DNA from: Vibrio agarivorans
GTDB taxonomy: Bacteria; Pseudomonadota; Gammaproteobacteria; Enterobacterales; Vibrionaceae
Reading direction: 5' to 3'
Assembly: GCF_030409635.1 (NCBI RefSeq)
Contig: NZ_JAUFQF010000001.1
Location: forward strand, 744,001 to 808,000
Length of the DNA stretch: 64,000 nt
Part shown: positions 35,692-44,272 of the stretch, one piece after another
How positions within the stretch are numbered: position 1 is the first letter of the stretch
How the letters are laid out: each line of letters starts with the position of its first letter
Position numbers and translations under genes: made by a program
Notes under the pieces: generated by a model
What the model was told of the DNA's origin: nothing
The model's database searches: none
The model's input: the letters and a program-made list of their open reading frames with translations, nothing else

Positions 35692-36777
35692 CTACTTCGC
35701 TTGAGCGGTGATAATCTCACCTACCGCTTGGCCTGATTTCATCGTTCCAACACCCGATATAATCACTTGGTCACCAGCATCTAGTGCGCCAGTAACACAA
35801 ATGTCATCACCTAATAGATGTTGTACTTCGACGGTTTTTAAAACTGCTTTGCCGTTATCCACGACAAAAACATTCTGAAAATCATTTCGTTTAGTCATAG
35901 ACGAGTAAGGCAAGCAATAAACACCAGATGGGTTCGCGAACTCGGCTTCAACAATGACCGCTTTACCCGGAAGAACCGAAGCATCGTTGCTAGCTAATTC
36001 AAACACCACGGAATAAGTCTGTTTGATTGGATGAGGAACCGTACTAATTTCCGATGTTTTTGCCGAAATTTTGTCTTCTGCACCATGCCATGAGATTTGT
36101 GCGTTTTGGCCATAACCAAAACGATTAATCAAGCTTTCTGGTACATCAACAACCGCTTGTAGCTTAGAAGGTTTGTGAATTTGAAAAACAGGAACACCCG
36201 GAAGAACCTGTTCAAACTGTTCAGTATTCTGTTGACCAACAACACCATCAAACGGCGAAACAAGCGTGGTATAACGTATTGCATCTTCCGCTTTCTTAAT
36301 GTTTTGCTTAACCACGTCTACAGCGGCTTTGCTACGCTCATAACCGCTGCGAGCGCGGTCTAAGTTCACTTTAGCAATGGCGTTTTCTGAAATAGCTTGC
36401 TTAACACGGCGCAGCTCTGAATTGGCTAGACGAAATGCTGATTCAGCCTCCGACAAGCGCGCTTGCAGCTCCATCAATGCGACCTGATAGTCATGAGAGT
36501 CTAGCTGTGCGAGCTTGTCACCTTTGCTAACAACATCGCCTGTTGCAACATAGATTTCTTCTACTGTGCCTGGTACACGGAAAGCGACATTGGCTTCATC
36601 AACCGACTCTAGTCGGCCCGCAAAATACTGTTGATATGAGTTGTCGTGGTGGCCTAGTTCAATAACGTTTACTGGACGCGGCGTTTTGTCAGCTGCAGTC
36701 ACCGCTTCATCACTACATCCAACAAGGATGCCTGCGACAGCGATAGCAACTAGGGTGTTCTTTGATTGGCTTTTCAT
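35692..36777 (-). CDS. RND efflux periplasmic adaptor (membrane-fusion lipoprotein)
   Basis: A 361-residue adaptor. From ATG 36777 (AGGGAAG upstream) it has a lipoprotein signal ending AGILVGCSDE. A lipoyl half (VEEIYVATGDVVSKGDKLAQLDS), a helical hairpin at about 100-160, the second lipoyl half (LVSPFDGVVGQQNTEQF), a beta-barrel and a membrane-proximal domain follow. The frame extending to 36894 lacks a ribosome site. It heads the adaptor-RND-channel operon. Three 18-bp dyads spaced 22-23 bp lie in its promoter at 36941-37003. Confidence 0.9.
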   Translation of the reverse strand: MKSQSKNTLVAIAVAGILVGCSDEAVTAADKTPRPVNVIELGHHDNSYQQYFAGRLESVDEANVAFRVPGTVEEIYVATGDVVSKGDKLAQLDSHDYQVALMELQARLSEAESAFRLANSELRRVKQAISENAIAKVNLDRARSGYERSKAAVDVVKQNIKKAEDAIRYTTLVSPFDGVVGQQNTEQFEQVLPGVPVFQIHKPSKLQAVVDVPESLINRFGYGQNAQISWHGAEDKISAKTSEISTVPHPIKQTYSVVFELASNDASVLPGKAVIVEAEFANPSGVYCLPYSSMTKRNDFQNVFVVDNGKAVLKTVEVQHLLGDDICVTGALDAGDQVIISGVGTMKSGQAVGEIITAQAK

Positions 36778-36940
36778 AGTCTTCCCTTCGTAGTTCTTTG
36801 CACCGTGAAGCTTGTATCTTGAGGTGCCGTTAAATACATGGAATGTATGTAAGAGAACTTGGCTTTGGAGCCGATGGGTTGGCTCAAACATCATTCCGTA
36901 ATTGATGATGTAAGTTTGCGGTAAGGGGGACGTTTTAAAT

Positions 36941-37003
36941 ACTGTCAGAGTTACTAGTAGGCACTGTAAATTTTACTAGTCGGGAAGCAAAAACCTTACT
37001 AGT
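36941..37003. promoter_or_regulatory. Triple tandem 18-bp dyads upstream of the RND operon (site F cluster)
   Basis: Three 18-bp units ending ACTAGT start at 36941, 36963 and 36986. The middle one (ACTGTAAATTTTACTAGT) is the best dyad. The 22-23-bp spacing equals about two helical turns, so bound proteins would sit on one face. Confidence 0.65.
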
Positions 37004-37027
37004 CGAGCGACAGTGGGAGTAGCTAGA

Positions 37028-37065
37028 CACGATGGAAAGCGGCTCGAAAGCCGCTTTCCATCGTG
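37028..37065. terminator. Very strong hairpin after the second OMPLA gene
   Basis: A perfect 17-bp stem (37028-37044 with 37049-37065) closed by a 4-base loop, TTCG when read on the minus strand. There is no T-run beyond it on either strand. It most likely ends or protects the minus-strand OMPLA mRNA. Confidence 0.6.
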
Positions 37066-37103
37066 CAAAAATAAATGAGAGAAGACTTAGAGAAACGCTT
37101 GAT

Positions 37104-38006
37104 TTAGATGGGATCTGTCAGCGCAATACCGATACCGAATCGACGCTGTGAATGATTGTAATCAATCAGTGATTCACCATAGCCATCGGTGTATTGGATA
37201 TAGCCTCTTAGGCGCTTCCAGATGGGAAAGGTGACACCCAATTCAACAAAGCCTTTGTGGGTTGAGAAGTTGTTCCTGACAGTGCCGAAAAACTTCACAC
37301 TTTCATATTGATAAGCCGCTGTCGCCTCGAAGTTACCCATGTAGTCTTCAATGTCTGGATTATCGTCATCTGCATCATCTTCGCTGATACGAACCCAAGG
37401 ACGAATAGCAAACGCCGTATTTTCTTTTTCCCAAAAGCCAAGTAAATACGCGCGGTTCCAACTTCTTGAAAGAGGCTCACTGCGCCCGTTCGATTGATGC
37501 TCAATACCGACGCCCCAACCAAAGTTATGCCCAAAATGCTGCCACTCTGTCGGTGCCACGTAAAACAACTCCGGTTGATAATTGGTTTCTCTAAAAGGTG
37601 CGGAGATGTCGTCTGAATAAATTTGCCACCAAGACTGAGCCGTAAACCCAAAATAGAGGGCATCATCTGGGGCGAATAGATCACCATAGTTAAGGGGGAC
37701 TTTGATACTCAGTTGGATTTTCGCTTCTTGATCATCAAAGTTCTCTTGCCAATCCGGACGACTATCGTAAGCGGCACGGTTAATCGAGTCAGTTTTGGTG
37801 TAAGGCAATATGTAGTTCATCTTGTGGGGCGTCAAAACAAATGGGTTATCTTGAGTATCTTTCTCTTGCTGTATTCTCCGCTCTGCCATCGATAACTCTT
37901 TTTTTTCTGGCTCTACGTCATGCTCATGACTTTCATGGGCTAACACCGCTGTGCTCGTCGGTAGTAATACCAGTGTATGCAGTAGGCATTGATGTAATTT
38001 GTTCAT
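37104..38006 (-). CDS. Outer membrane phospholipase A1 (OMPLA/PldA), copy 2
   Basis: A 300-residue OMPLA. It has a signal peptide (about 1-23) and a His/Glu-rich periplasmic lead (HESHEHDVEPEKKE), possibly metal-binding. In the barrel, the catalytic His170 and Ser172 in EHQSNG and Asn184 in SRSWNR have the same spacing as in E. coli PldA. It is clearly a paralogue of the protein at 21616-22551 but differs in the lead region. Its promoter carries an 18-bp dyad at 38107-38124, so unlike copy 1 it seems to belong to the local regulon. Confidence 0.92.
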   Translation of the reverse strand: MNKLHQCLLHTLVLLPTSTAVLAHESHEHDVEPEKKELSMAERRIQQEKDTQDNPFVLTPHKMNYILPYTKTDSINRAAYDSRPDWQENFDDQEAKIQLSIKVPLNYGDLFAPDDALYFGFTAQSWWQIYSDDISAPFRETNYQPELFYVAPTEWQHFGHNFGWGVGIEHQSNGRSEPLSRSWNRAYLLGFWEKENTAFAIRPWVRISEDDADDDNPDIEDYMGNFEATAAYQYESVKFFGTVRNNFSTHKGFVELGVTFPIWKRLRGYIQYTDGYGESLIDYNHSQRRFGIGIALTDPI

Positions 38007-38106
38007 CTTTATTCCTTCCCTCTTTATTGTTACGACACGAGAATTTATCCCGTACTCATATTCGAAGACTTAATATGAACAATAATTAGACACCGCAAAT
38101 CTAACA

Positions 38107-38124
38107 ACTCGTAATTTTACCAAT
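38107..38124. promoter_or_regulatory. 18-bp dyad site G
   Basis: ACTCGTAATTTTACCAAT, with one weak arm, lies 101 bp upstream of the second OMPLA gene (38006) in a 357-bp divergent gap. Confidence 0.5.
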
Positions 38125-38227
38125 ACTACCTACAATTACCCACCCTCACTAACTGACTTTATATAAGTCAACGTTTAACTTACCAAATTCAAACCAAAAT
38201 AAACCGTAAGTGTTTTTTTGCTTCTCG

Positions 38228-38245
38228 ACTAGTAAATTTCACAGT
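38228..38245. promoter_or_regulatory. 18-bp dyad site H
   Basis: ACTAGTAAATTTCACAGT lies 119 bp upstream of the beta-barrel gene (38364). Apart from sites G and H, the 357-bp gap is AT-rich and holds no gene I can support. Confidence 0.6.
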
Positions 38246-38363
38246 ATGACCAATTTAATAAATTAGCCATTATGTACCTAAGCCAAGCAACATTGCTTCT
38301 GATTTGGTTTAAATACTTTGAAAAACATTTTAAAAAATCACATTGACTATTAGGAAACAGACT

Positions 38364-38879
38364 ATGAAAAAGCTAACTACAATTGCACCACTTCTAGCAA
38401 CAGCACTTATCGCGGCACCAACAATTGCAGCTGATATGGATGTCGATTGGTTCGTGGGTGCGGGTGTCGGCTACCAAAATGATGACGTGAGTGGTAGCAA
38501 TGCAACAAACGGTGAAGATGCCTCGTACGAGCTTCGTGGTGGTGCCATCCTCAACGAAAACCACCGTGTAATGGGCACTGTTGGTTATATGGACAAGTTA
38601 GAGCAAACTAAATTTATCGCTTCTTATGACTATCTCTACTCTGTTTATGACAACATTAACCTGTTTGCAGGTGTCTCTATCGGTGCTGCTGACAGCGAAG
38701 TGGCTAACGAGAGTTCCACTGAGTTTGTTTGGGGTGGACAAGTCGGCGCAATGTATGAGTTTAATGACAACTGGACAACTGAATTGTCGTACCGCTATTT
38801 AGCTCTGGACTTTGAAGAGAAAGGTGTGGAAATTGATAACACGCAGCAAGTAGTTGTGTCAGTCGATTACCGATTCTAA
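38364..38879 (+). CDS. Outer-membrane beta-barrel protein, 171 aa (OmpA-like/OmpW-size barrel)
   Basis: ATG 38364 is preceded by AGGAAACAG. A signal peptide ends at about APTIAA. About 150 residues of alternating aromatic strands follow, such as WFVGAGVGYQ, YELRGGAILN, NLFAGVSIGAADSE and TELSYRYLALDF, ending in F (VSVDYRF), the usual C-terminal barrel signal. It should be an eight-stranded outer-membrane barrel. Function is unknown. It is followed by a strong terminator and preceded by dyad site H. Confidence 0.85.
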   Translation: MKKLTTIAPLLATALIAAPTIAADMDVDWFVGAGVGYQNDDVSGSNATNGEDASYELRGGAILNENHRVMGTVGYMDKLEQTKFIASYDYLYSVYDNINLFAGVSIGAADSEVANESSTEFVWGGQVGAMYEFNDNWTTELSYRYLALDFEEKGVEIDNTQQVVVSVDYRF

Positions 38880-38916
38880 TTAATTTGATATTTATAAATA
38901 TTAATTAAACATCTAT

Positions 38917-38945
38917 AAAGAGCAGGCCTAGCCTGCTCTTTTTTA
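38917..38945 (+). terminator. Intrinsic terminator of the beta-barrel gene
   Basis: AAAGAGCAGGC pairs with GCCTGCTCTT around CTA, followed by TTTT and ATTT on the plus strand. Confidence 0.9.
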
Positions 38946-38956
38946 TTTGAAAGGCT

Positions 38957-38996
38957 ATTAGTAATTCCTCACCCTATCACTGGTAATTCTACGAGT
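38957..38996. promoter_or_regulatory. Tandem 18-bp dyads (site I cluster)
   Basis: ACTGGTAATTCTACGAGT (38979-38996) lies 67 bp upstream of the next gene. A weaker copy, ATTAGTAATTCCTCACCC, starts exactly 22 bp before it at 38957, repeating the spacing seen upstream of the RND operon. Confidence 0.55.
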
Positions 38997-39063
38997 GAAT
39001 ATTTATCCACATCAGTAATAAAATAAGAGCGTAAATTAAACTCATTCTATAAAGGACTACGCT

Positions 39064-39675
39064 ATGAATATGAACATCACCAGTTCAGTGTTCCCCAAGA
39101 ACCATTTCACTTTTTCCACACGTAATTTAGACTTAATACACGATATGGGAATCAGAGTGACAACGGGTTGCAGTCTGTGCTTACTTGGAATGCTAGCTAT
39201 CGCAAAACCCTTACTGACTGAAATCGGGTTTGCAGTTTCACTCTCGATTTTGTTTGCTTGTTGTGCGTTAGCCCTGACTTTTTTGACAACAAAACAACCG
39301 CATAGCGTTACTTCACTTATCCAAGCAAAAGGCATTAGAACCGTTGCTCTATCTGTTATCTCATTGCTCACGGCATCCCTACTCATCAGTCAACATACAC
39401 AGACCACGCTCACTTACCTAACAGGGGCAAGCGTACTCTTTTTCTTAGTTAGAGAAAGTGCTGCGATATTAAAAGCAGTACTCCGTGATGAAAAAGCGAA
39501 ATTTGCCCAACATTCGCTCGACTTTACCCTGACTATCGCAGCTCTATTGATGTTTATTACAGGATGGCAAGTGAATGGAGAATATGTGTTAACGAGTGTT
39601 CTCGGTATGAAGTTCGTCTTTGCTGGGTGTGATTGGGTATTGCTAATGCGTGAAGAAAAAGGGAGTTGTAATTAG
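39064..39675 (+). CDS. HdeD-like multi-pass membrane protein, 203 aa
   Basis: The start ATG 39064 follows AAGGAC. Six hydrophobic segments run from about residue 30 to 190 (GCSLCLLGMLAIAKP, GFAVSLSILFACCALALTFL, TVALSVISLLTASLLI, YLTGASVLFFLV, FTLTIAALLMFITGW, VLGMKFVFAGCDWVLLM). This six-helix layout, ending in a polar tail, resembles HdeD/DUF308 proteins linked to acid or envelope stress; that link is tentative. It is preceded by tandem 18-bp dyads and followed at once by the end of an IS5 remnant. Confidence 0.65.
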   Translation: MNMNITSSVFPKNHFTFSTRNLDLIHDMGIRVTTGCSLCLLGMLAIAKPLLTEIGFAVSLSILFACCALALTFLTTKQPHSVTSLIQAKGIRTVALSVISLLTASLLISQHTQTTLTYLTGASVLFFLVRESAAILKAVLRDEKAKFAQHSLDFTLTIAALLMFITGWQVNGEYVLTSVLGMKFVFAGCDWVLLMREEKGSCN

Positions 39676-39690
39676 TTTGTCGTTTACTTA

Positions 39691-40179
39691 GGCTCTGCGG
39701 CCTAATTTAACTTAAGAGTGAACGCTAGCCAAATCGTTCACATTTTAAGCAATATCGTGAGTTTTGGGCATACCTATCCCAGTTAGTTTGTTGAGTGCTT
39801 TAGTCATGGCGTCAGTCTCAGCGACTTATGGGTTGTAATTTTGAATTGAGCGTGAAGCACCTAGTCGTTGTTTTACACGATACATAGCGGTCTCCGACAA
39901 TGACCGCTTATGGTAACGATACTTCTGTTTACGCTTACTGTTTGAGCCATGAGCTTTTAGCAGCCAACTGCCAGATTACGTGGATGCCCCTTTCCCAGAA
40001 TGCTGCCCCTCACGCCGAGAGACTAGAGGTCTCGCTTTCTTTGCCCTAATCACCCTGTGACATTCTCTTGTCTCGTATGCACTATTTGCCGAGATTTCCT
40101 TGATGGTTCGGCGTGTTTGGCTAAGTAAGTTGGGGAGTACTTTCGCATCGATTACACCCGATAGTGTCAGCTCACCGGC
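39691..40179 (-). mobile_element. Truncated IS5-family (IS903-group) element
   Basis: The minus strand carries the C-terminal part of an IS5-type transposase: ELTLSGVIDAKVLPNLL, then ISANSAYETREC, and the DDE glutamate block YHKRSLSETAMYRVKQ, ending at a stop at 39745-39747. It aligns along its length with the intact transposase at 63017-63937, with at least one internal stop. GGCTCTGCGGCCTAATTT at 39691-39708 matches the terminal repeat at 62963 in 13 of 18 positions and lies the same 54 bp beyond the stop. The 5' half is gone; the break is at the end of the large kinase gene. Confidence 0.85.
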
Positions 40180-43100
40180 TTATACTTCTCCAGTACAAGC
40201 TCAATGGTAGTGCCTTTATTTTCTTCTGATGAGATATCTAGTTGCCCTCCAATCAGACGAGAGCGTTCCATCATACTTTTGAGACCAAGCCCAGGGGAAA
40301 CACGAGCGGATTTAACGTCAAACCCCATACCATCATCCGTTATTTGCAGTACCACGTTATTACGAACTATGGCGATACTGATCTCAACCTTCGATGCTTC
40401 AGAGTATTTTGACACATTTCTCAACGCCTCCTGAACGATCCTAAATACAACCAACTCTGAATCATTCGGCAGTTCGATTTTCTTGGCCGAACAAAAGAAT
40501 GCTACCTCTATCTCTTCTCTACGTCTAAAGTTATCTATTTCTGAACGGAGGGCCTCAATGAGACCCAGATCATCTAAAATTGAGGGATGCAAACGACGGG
40601 ATAATCCGTGAGTATCTTCTGCAATACCGACTAAACCCTTTTTTATCTCTTTCAGCGTGTTCTTGGTTGCTACATCCTCAATATCCCTTTCAAGGGTTCC
40701 AGCCTGAATCGATAGAACGGCAAGGCGCTGACTTAAATCATCGTGCAACTCTCTCGCAACGCGCTTACGCTCTTCCTCTTGTACGCTAAGAAGTTTTGAA
40801 GCCAATTCTCTCAATTCATGTTGCTGTTCAATCAAGGATTGCTGGTTTCTCTTAAATAAGCTGATGTCTTGAATAATTGCTGAGCCACCAGCCAACTTTC
40901 CATTCTCACTAAACTTACATTCTGCAATTTCATTTACCCACTTAAACCCTTCAGATTGTTCGAGCCGATACTCAATATTGACCAAACCTGTTGTGAGCGC
41001 CTTTGCCCACGCAGAGAGATAAACCTCTCGGTCTTCAGGGTAAATCAATTGCACAAAATCAAGGCGAGATAACGAACGCCCCTTTGCCACGCCAATAATA
41101 TGAGCGGCCTCGTGAGATAAGCTATGCAAATGATTCTCGCTGTCAAAATCTAGACTGCCCAATTTAGCGACTCGTTGGGCATTACCAAGTTGCGTACTTG
41201 TCTTTTGCAACACCGCCAGTGTTTTTCTCCGGTTGTAATAAGCCGCCGTGACAGTGACAGAGATAAACAATAAACCAAGCCCTAAGGCCCATAACAAATA
41301 TGGTTGCCAACGATTTTTCTCTACGACAGTAACGTTACTCCATTTTTCTGTCAGTAATGCCATCTGCTCGGAACCAATGGATGCAATCACTTTGTTAAAC
41401 AAACTAACTAACTCGGGTTTAGATGGATGAACACCAATAGCAATCTCCAGTGAATACTCTGTCTGCCCTGATTCCTTGATATTGTTGATCCCCATTGTTT
41501 GAGAAAGGTACCTAACAACCAACGGGCTCTCTACAACGGCATCAACTTCCCCATTGGATAGTGCTCTTAGGCTATCTTGGAGGTTGCTATACTCTTCAAC
41601 GTTAATCTCCGGGTATCCCGCTTTTATTTTTTCGACGATACCACTACCTTTTGCACCACCGATCTTCTTGCCTTTCAGATCAGAAATGTTGGCAAGTAAT
41701 TGCTTATCTAGCTGAGTATGTATCGAATAACTAAGTCTATGAGTTGGATGAGTAAAGAGTAATTGCTTCTTACGCTCTGGAGTAATGTTCATCGTCATTA
41801 CGAAATCTAAATCTCCGGCCAACAATGCGTTATATGTATCCGTCCAGCTTCGATACTTTTCTAGGTGAGACTGTAAATCATAGTGCGCTTCAAACCGTTC
41901 GATAATATCAACAGCTGCTCCCCCAAGTTCACCATTCGTATCAATGTACCCGAAAGGGGCTGCACGTAGGGCCGAGCTAAACGCGAGACGAGGGTGACGC
42001 TCTAACCACTTCTTTTCTTCAGGGCTCAATGTATCTATCAAGTCATTTCGTTCGCGAGTAATTGTCATCCACTTATCACGTAACTCTCGCAACTCTTCTC
42101 GGGTAATGGAGTCGATGGCCTTATTTATAGAAGAAGTAAGTAGAGGCCAATCCCCCCGAACGGCTAATCTCGCTTTATTTGCCAAATTGCCTGATTCAGA
42201 CCTTAAATATCCTTTAATTTCAACATTAGAAATAAAGTTTTTATACAAGTGAGTATTACAGGTTATTACTTCACATAAGTAATAGTCAACCTCACCACGC
42301 AGTACAGCATTGATCCCTTCTCCTGGGGTACTATAGGCTTTAACATTGAGTTCTGAATGGTTTTCACTTAGATAACGTTGCTCTAAATAGCCCCTAGTTA
42401 CGGCAATCACTTGCTCGTTAACTTCGTAGATAGATTTAATTGGTGCCGTGCCTTCCCGACCAAAAAATGCCGTTTCAGAGCCTTCAAAATAAGAAGATGT
42501 AAAGTCCATATACTGATCAATATCTTCTCGGTACCGAACAAATTGCAAAACATCCAGATTTTTATCTTTCGCCATATCAAGCTGTTGGGCCCAGTCCTTA
42601 CTCGAACCATAGGAAAACTCGATACCTAGGCGATTAGCTATTAAGTTTAGGTAGTCTATTGAGTACCCTTTTAATCGCCCATTTTTCTCATACACAAAAG
42701 GAGCAAAATCATCATATGTAGAGACGCGAATCTTTGGCGCCTTCAACAACCATGAACGTTCATTCTTAGTGAGGCCAAGGTCGACAGAATTGGTTTGAAA
42801 ATCGATGAACCACTTTTGTCTTAACGAATCTAAGACAGAAGGGTCAAGGCGCAGGCGAGCTTGCTCAAATTTGTTTATCAATTCTTCAGGAACGGCCTTG
42901 CTATACATTACATGTATTGGCTGAAAGAAAGGCTGAATAAACTTCGGTGCTGGGGAAACACGTAAATTAGGTATCAGTTCCGCTCGCTGTATATGTAAGC
43001 CTATCGATATGTCTATGAAGGTAACGTCGGCATCTCCAGAAGCAACCATCTGTAACGCTTCTTTTAGGTTTTTCGTTTCCACGATGTTCACATCTGGAAA

Positions 43101-43568
43101 ACTGGCCTTGAAACTTTCGGTAATGCTAAAACCAACCGGGCTGGCTATGGTTAATTCACGTAACGATTCTGATGTCAATTGCTCGAGGTTGTCTTTTCTT
43201 CCATCTCGCCAAAACGTACCAACATACCTCTGAAGAAGAACATCGCCAAAAACAAAGTCATCATTGAAACGATCTACTTTCGCCCCTTCCGTTATATAGC
43301 CTTCAAGGCTGGTTACAGCATGCTCAACAACCTTTTTACGATTCGGAAAAATCTCCCACTCAAGCTGTACATTCGCTTCATCAGCGACAAGCTTATAGTA
43401 CTCACTAAAGTATCCCGTCGGTTCACCGTCCTTGACGTAAGTATAAGGGGCAACACTTCCTTCAGGAACGACGATTTTAATTGTCTCAGTAGCCTGCACT
43501 TCGTTCATTGACGAAAGTGAGAGAAACAACACAAGAAACATAGGCAGTAGGTAAATTTTCGCTTTCAT
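40167..43568 (-). CDS. Large sensor histidine kinase with three periplasmic binding domains, PAS and HisKA_3
   Basis: A 1133-residue sensor; the start is ATG 43568 with AAGGA upstream. In order it has a signal peptide (1-26) and three tandem SBP_bac_3 (Venus-flytrap) domains at about 28-260, 275-505 and 515-750. A membrane helix (about 757-779), a PAS domain (about 795-905), HisKA_3 with phospho-His942 in RVARELHDDLSQR, and HATPase_c with DDGMGFD near 1080 follow. The periplasmic layout recalls BvgS/EvgS, but the kinase is of the NarX type and lacks receiver and Hpt domains. A NarL-type regulator such as the orphan at 26866-27501 would be a suitable partner. The stop codon lies in the truncated IS5 sequence, so the native last residues may have been lost. 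Confidence 0.88.
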   Translation of the reverse strand: MKAKIYLLPMFLVLFLSLSSMNEVQATETIKIVVPEGSVAPYTYVKDGEPTGYFSEYYKLVADEANVQLEWEIFPNRKKVVEHAVTSLEGYITEGAKVDRFNDDFVFGDVLLQRYVGTFWRDGRKDNLEQLTSESLRELTIASPVGFSITESFKASFPDVNIVETKNLKEALQMVASGDADVTFIDISIGLHIQRAELIPNLRVSPAPKFIQPFFQPIHVMYSKAVPEELINKFEQARLRLDPSVLDSLRQKWFIDFQTNSVDLGLTKNERSWLLKAPKIRVSTYDDFAPFVYEKNGRLKGYSIDYLNLIANRLGIEFSYGSSKDWAQQLDMAKDKNLDVLQFVRYREDIDQYMDFTSSYFEGSETAFFGREGTAPIKSIYEVNEQVIAVTRGYLEQRYLSENHSELNVKAYSTPGEGINAVLRGEVDYYLCEVITCNTHLYKNFISNVEIKGYLRSESGNLANKARLAVRGDWPLLTSSINKAIDSITREELRELRDKWMTITRERNDLIDTLSPEEKKWLERHPRLAFSSALRAAPFGYIDTNGELGGAAVDIIERFEAHYDLQSHLEKYRSWTDTYNALLAGDLDFVMTMNITPERKKQLLFTHPTHRLSYSIHTQLDKQLLANISDLKGKKIGGAKGSGIVEKIKAGYPEINVEEYSNLQDSLRALSNGEVDAVVESPLVVRYLSQTMGINNIKESGQTEYSLEIAIGVHPSKPELVSLFNKVIASIGSEQMALLTEKWSNVTVVEKNRWQPYLLWALGLGLLFISVTVTAAYYNRRKTLAVLQKTSTQLGNAQRVAKLGSLDFDSENHLHSLSHEAAHIIGVAKGRSLSRLDFVQLIYPEDREVYLSAWAKALTTGLVNIEYRLEQSEGFKWVNEIAECKFSENGKLAGGSAIIQDISLFKRNQQSLIEQQHELRELASKLLSVQEEERKRVARELHDDLSQRLAVLSIQAGTLERDIEDVATKNTLKEIKKGLVGIAEDTHGLSRRLHPSILDDLGLIEALRSEIDNFRRREEIEVAFFCSAKKIELPNDSELVVFRIVQEALRNVSKYSEASKVEISIAIVRNNVVLQITDDGMGFDVKSARVSPGLGLKSMMERSRLIGGQLDISSEENKGTTIELVLEKYKPVS

Positions 43569-43794
43569 ATGCATCCTTGCAAACGACTGAATTAACAATC
43601 CAATAACAACACCAAGATATCATTTTCCACCCTGCTCGACTAGGAGATAGCATGGTAATATTAACCAACACCAAAATTTTCAGGGTAGCGGTCATCATTT
43701 GCTTACTTATCAAGCAGCTTATCTTTCTGGATTCAGATGAGCTTCACCCACTGGCTCACAGTTCCTTATATCACTTAACCATCGTTCAGGGTTT

Positions 43795-43965
43795 AGCTAT
43801 TTTGTAGCGAGTAATACCTCAGCATGACGCTTCACGATCTCTTTATCTTGCCCATTGTGACGCTGTGAAGGCGTGACCTAGTTTAGCTTACTGTGTGTTG
43901 TTGGTTGTACCAGCGCACGTAGGCTTCAACCCAACGTCGACGGCTGTTGAGAGTTTCAAAGCCCT
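43795..43965 (-). mobile_element. Remnant of an IS3-family transposase (OrfB C-terminus)
   Basis: The minus strand reads FETLNSRRRWVEAYVRWYNQ then QHSKLN, a stop, and VTPSQRHNGQDKEIVKRHAE. This is the typical IS3 OrfB tail (RWYNxxHxHSxLxFVTPxQRHxG). An in-frame stop and the absence of the rest show it is dead. Confidence 0.75.
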
Positions 43966-44024
43966 TTATCGGCCAGTTTCACCACCAACATGAAAAGTAA
44001 TGTCTTGAGCTTGAATTTTGAACG

Positions 44025-44056
44025 TAAAAAAACGCAATAAAGCGTTTGTTTTTTTT
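44025..44056. terminator. Terminator downstream of the former tRNA-Gly
   Basis: AAACGC (44030-44035) pairs with GCGTTT (44042-44047), with A/T runs on both sides. On the minus strand it follows the tRNA 3' end by about 35 bases, as expected for a tRNA gene terminator. Confidence 0.7.
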
Positions 44057-44089
44057 AATATTTAGATTGGATTTACAACAGATAGGAGT

Positions 44090-44134
<45 letters not shown>

Positions 44135-44180
44135 ATTACACCCACTCAATTTTTTATTGGATGAAAACACTAATAAAATT

Positions 44181-44223
44181 AAATTTCAATAGCTTATCAA
44201 ACTACCCCCTATCAAATTTCAAT
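44181..44223. repeat. Direct repeat AAATTTCAAT near the att remnant
   Basis: AAATTTCAAT occurs at 44181-44190 and 44214-44223, 33 bp apart, between the tRNA fragment and the recombinase promoter. These could be arm-type binding sites for a recombinase or accessory protein. Confidence 0.35.
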
Positions 44224-44272
44224 CCCATTTTTCACCATTTTTGATCGATTTTTTTAACTTTGAGTCGCAAAC

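Larger units (their letters stand above)
43569..44089. other. Scar region between the kinase and the tRNA-Gly fragment
   Basis: About 520 bp without an intact gene. It holds the kinase promoter region, a decayed IS3-family transposase end (43795-43965) and the terminator of the former tRNA-Gly (44025-44056). The remainder, 43650-43795, shows nothing I can identify. Confidence 0.6.

Noticed and set aside
39688..39705. TTAGGC/GCCTAA as a terminator after the six-helix membrane protein gene
   Set aside because: The sequence is better explained as the terminal repeat of the truncated IS5 element (13 of 18 matches to the intact copy, same distance to the stop).
43634..43655. CTCGACTAGGAGATAGC upstream of the large kinase as another dyad
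   Set aside because: Only one arm fits, and the central AAATTT is missing. I do not count it as a site.
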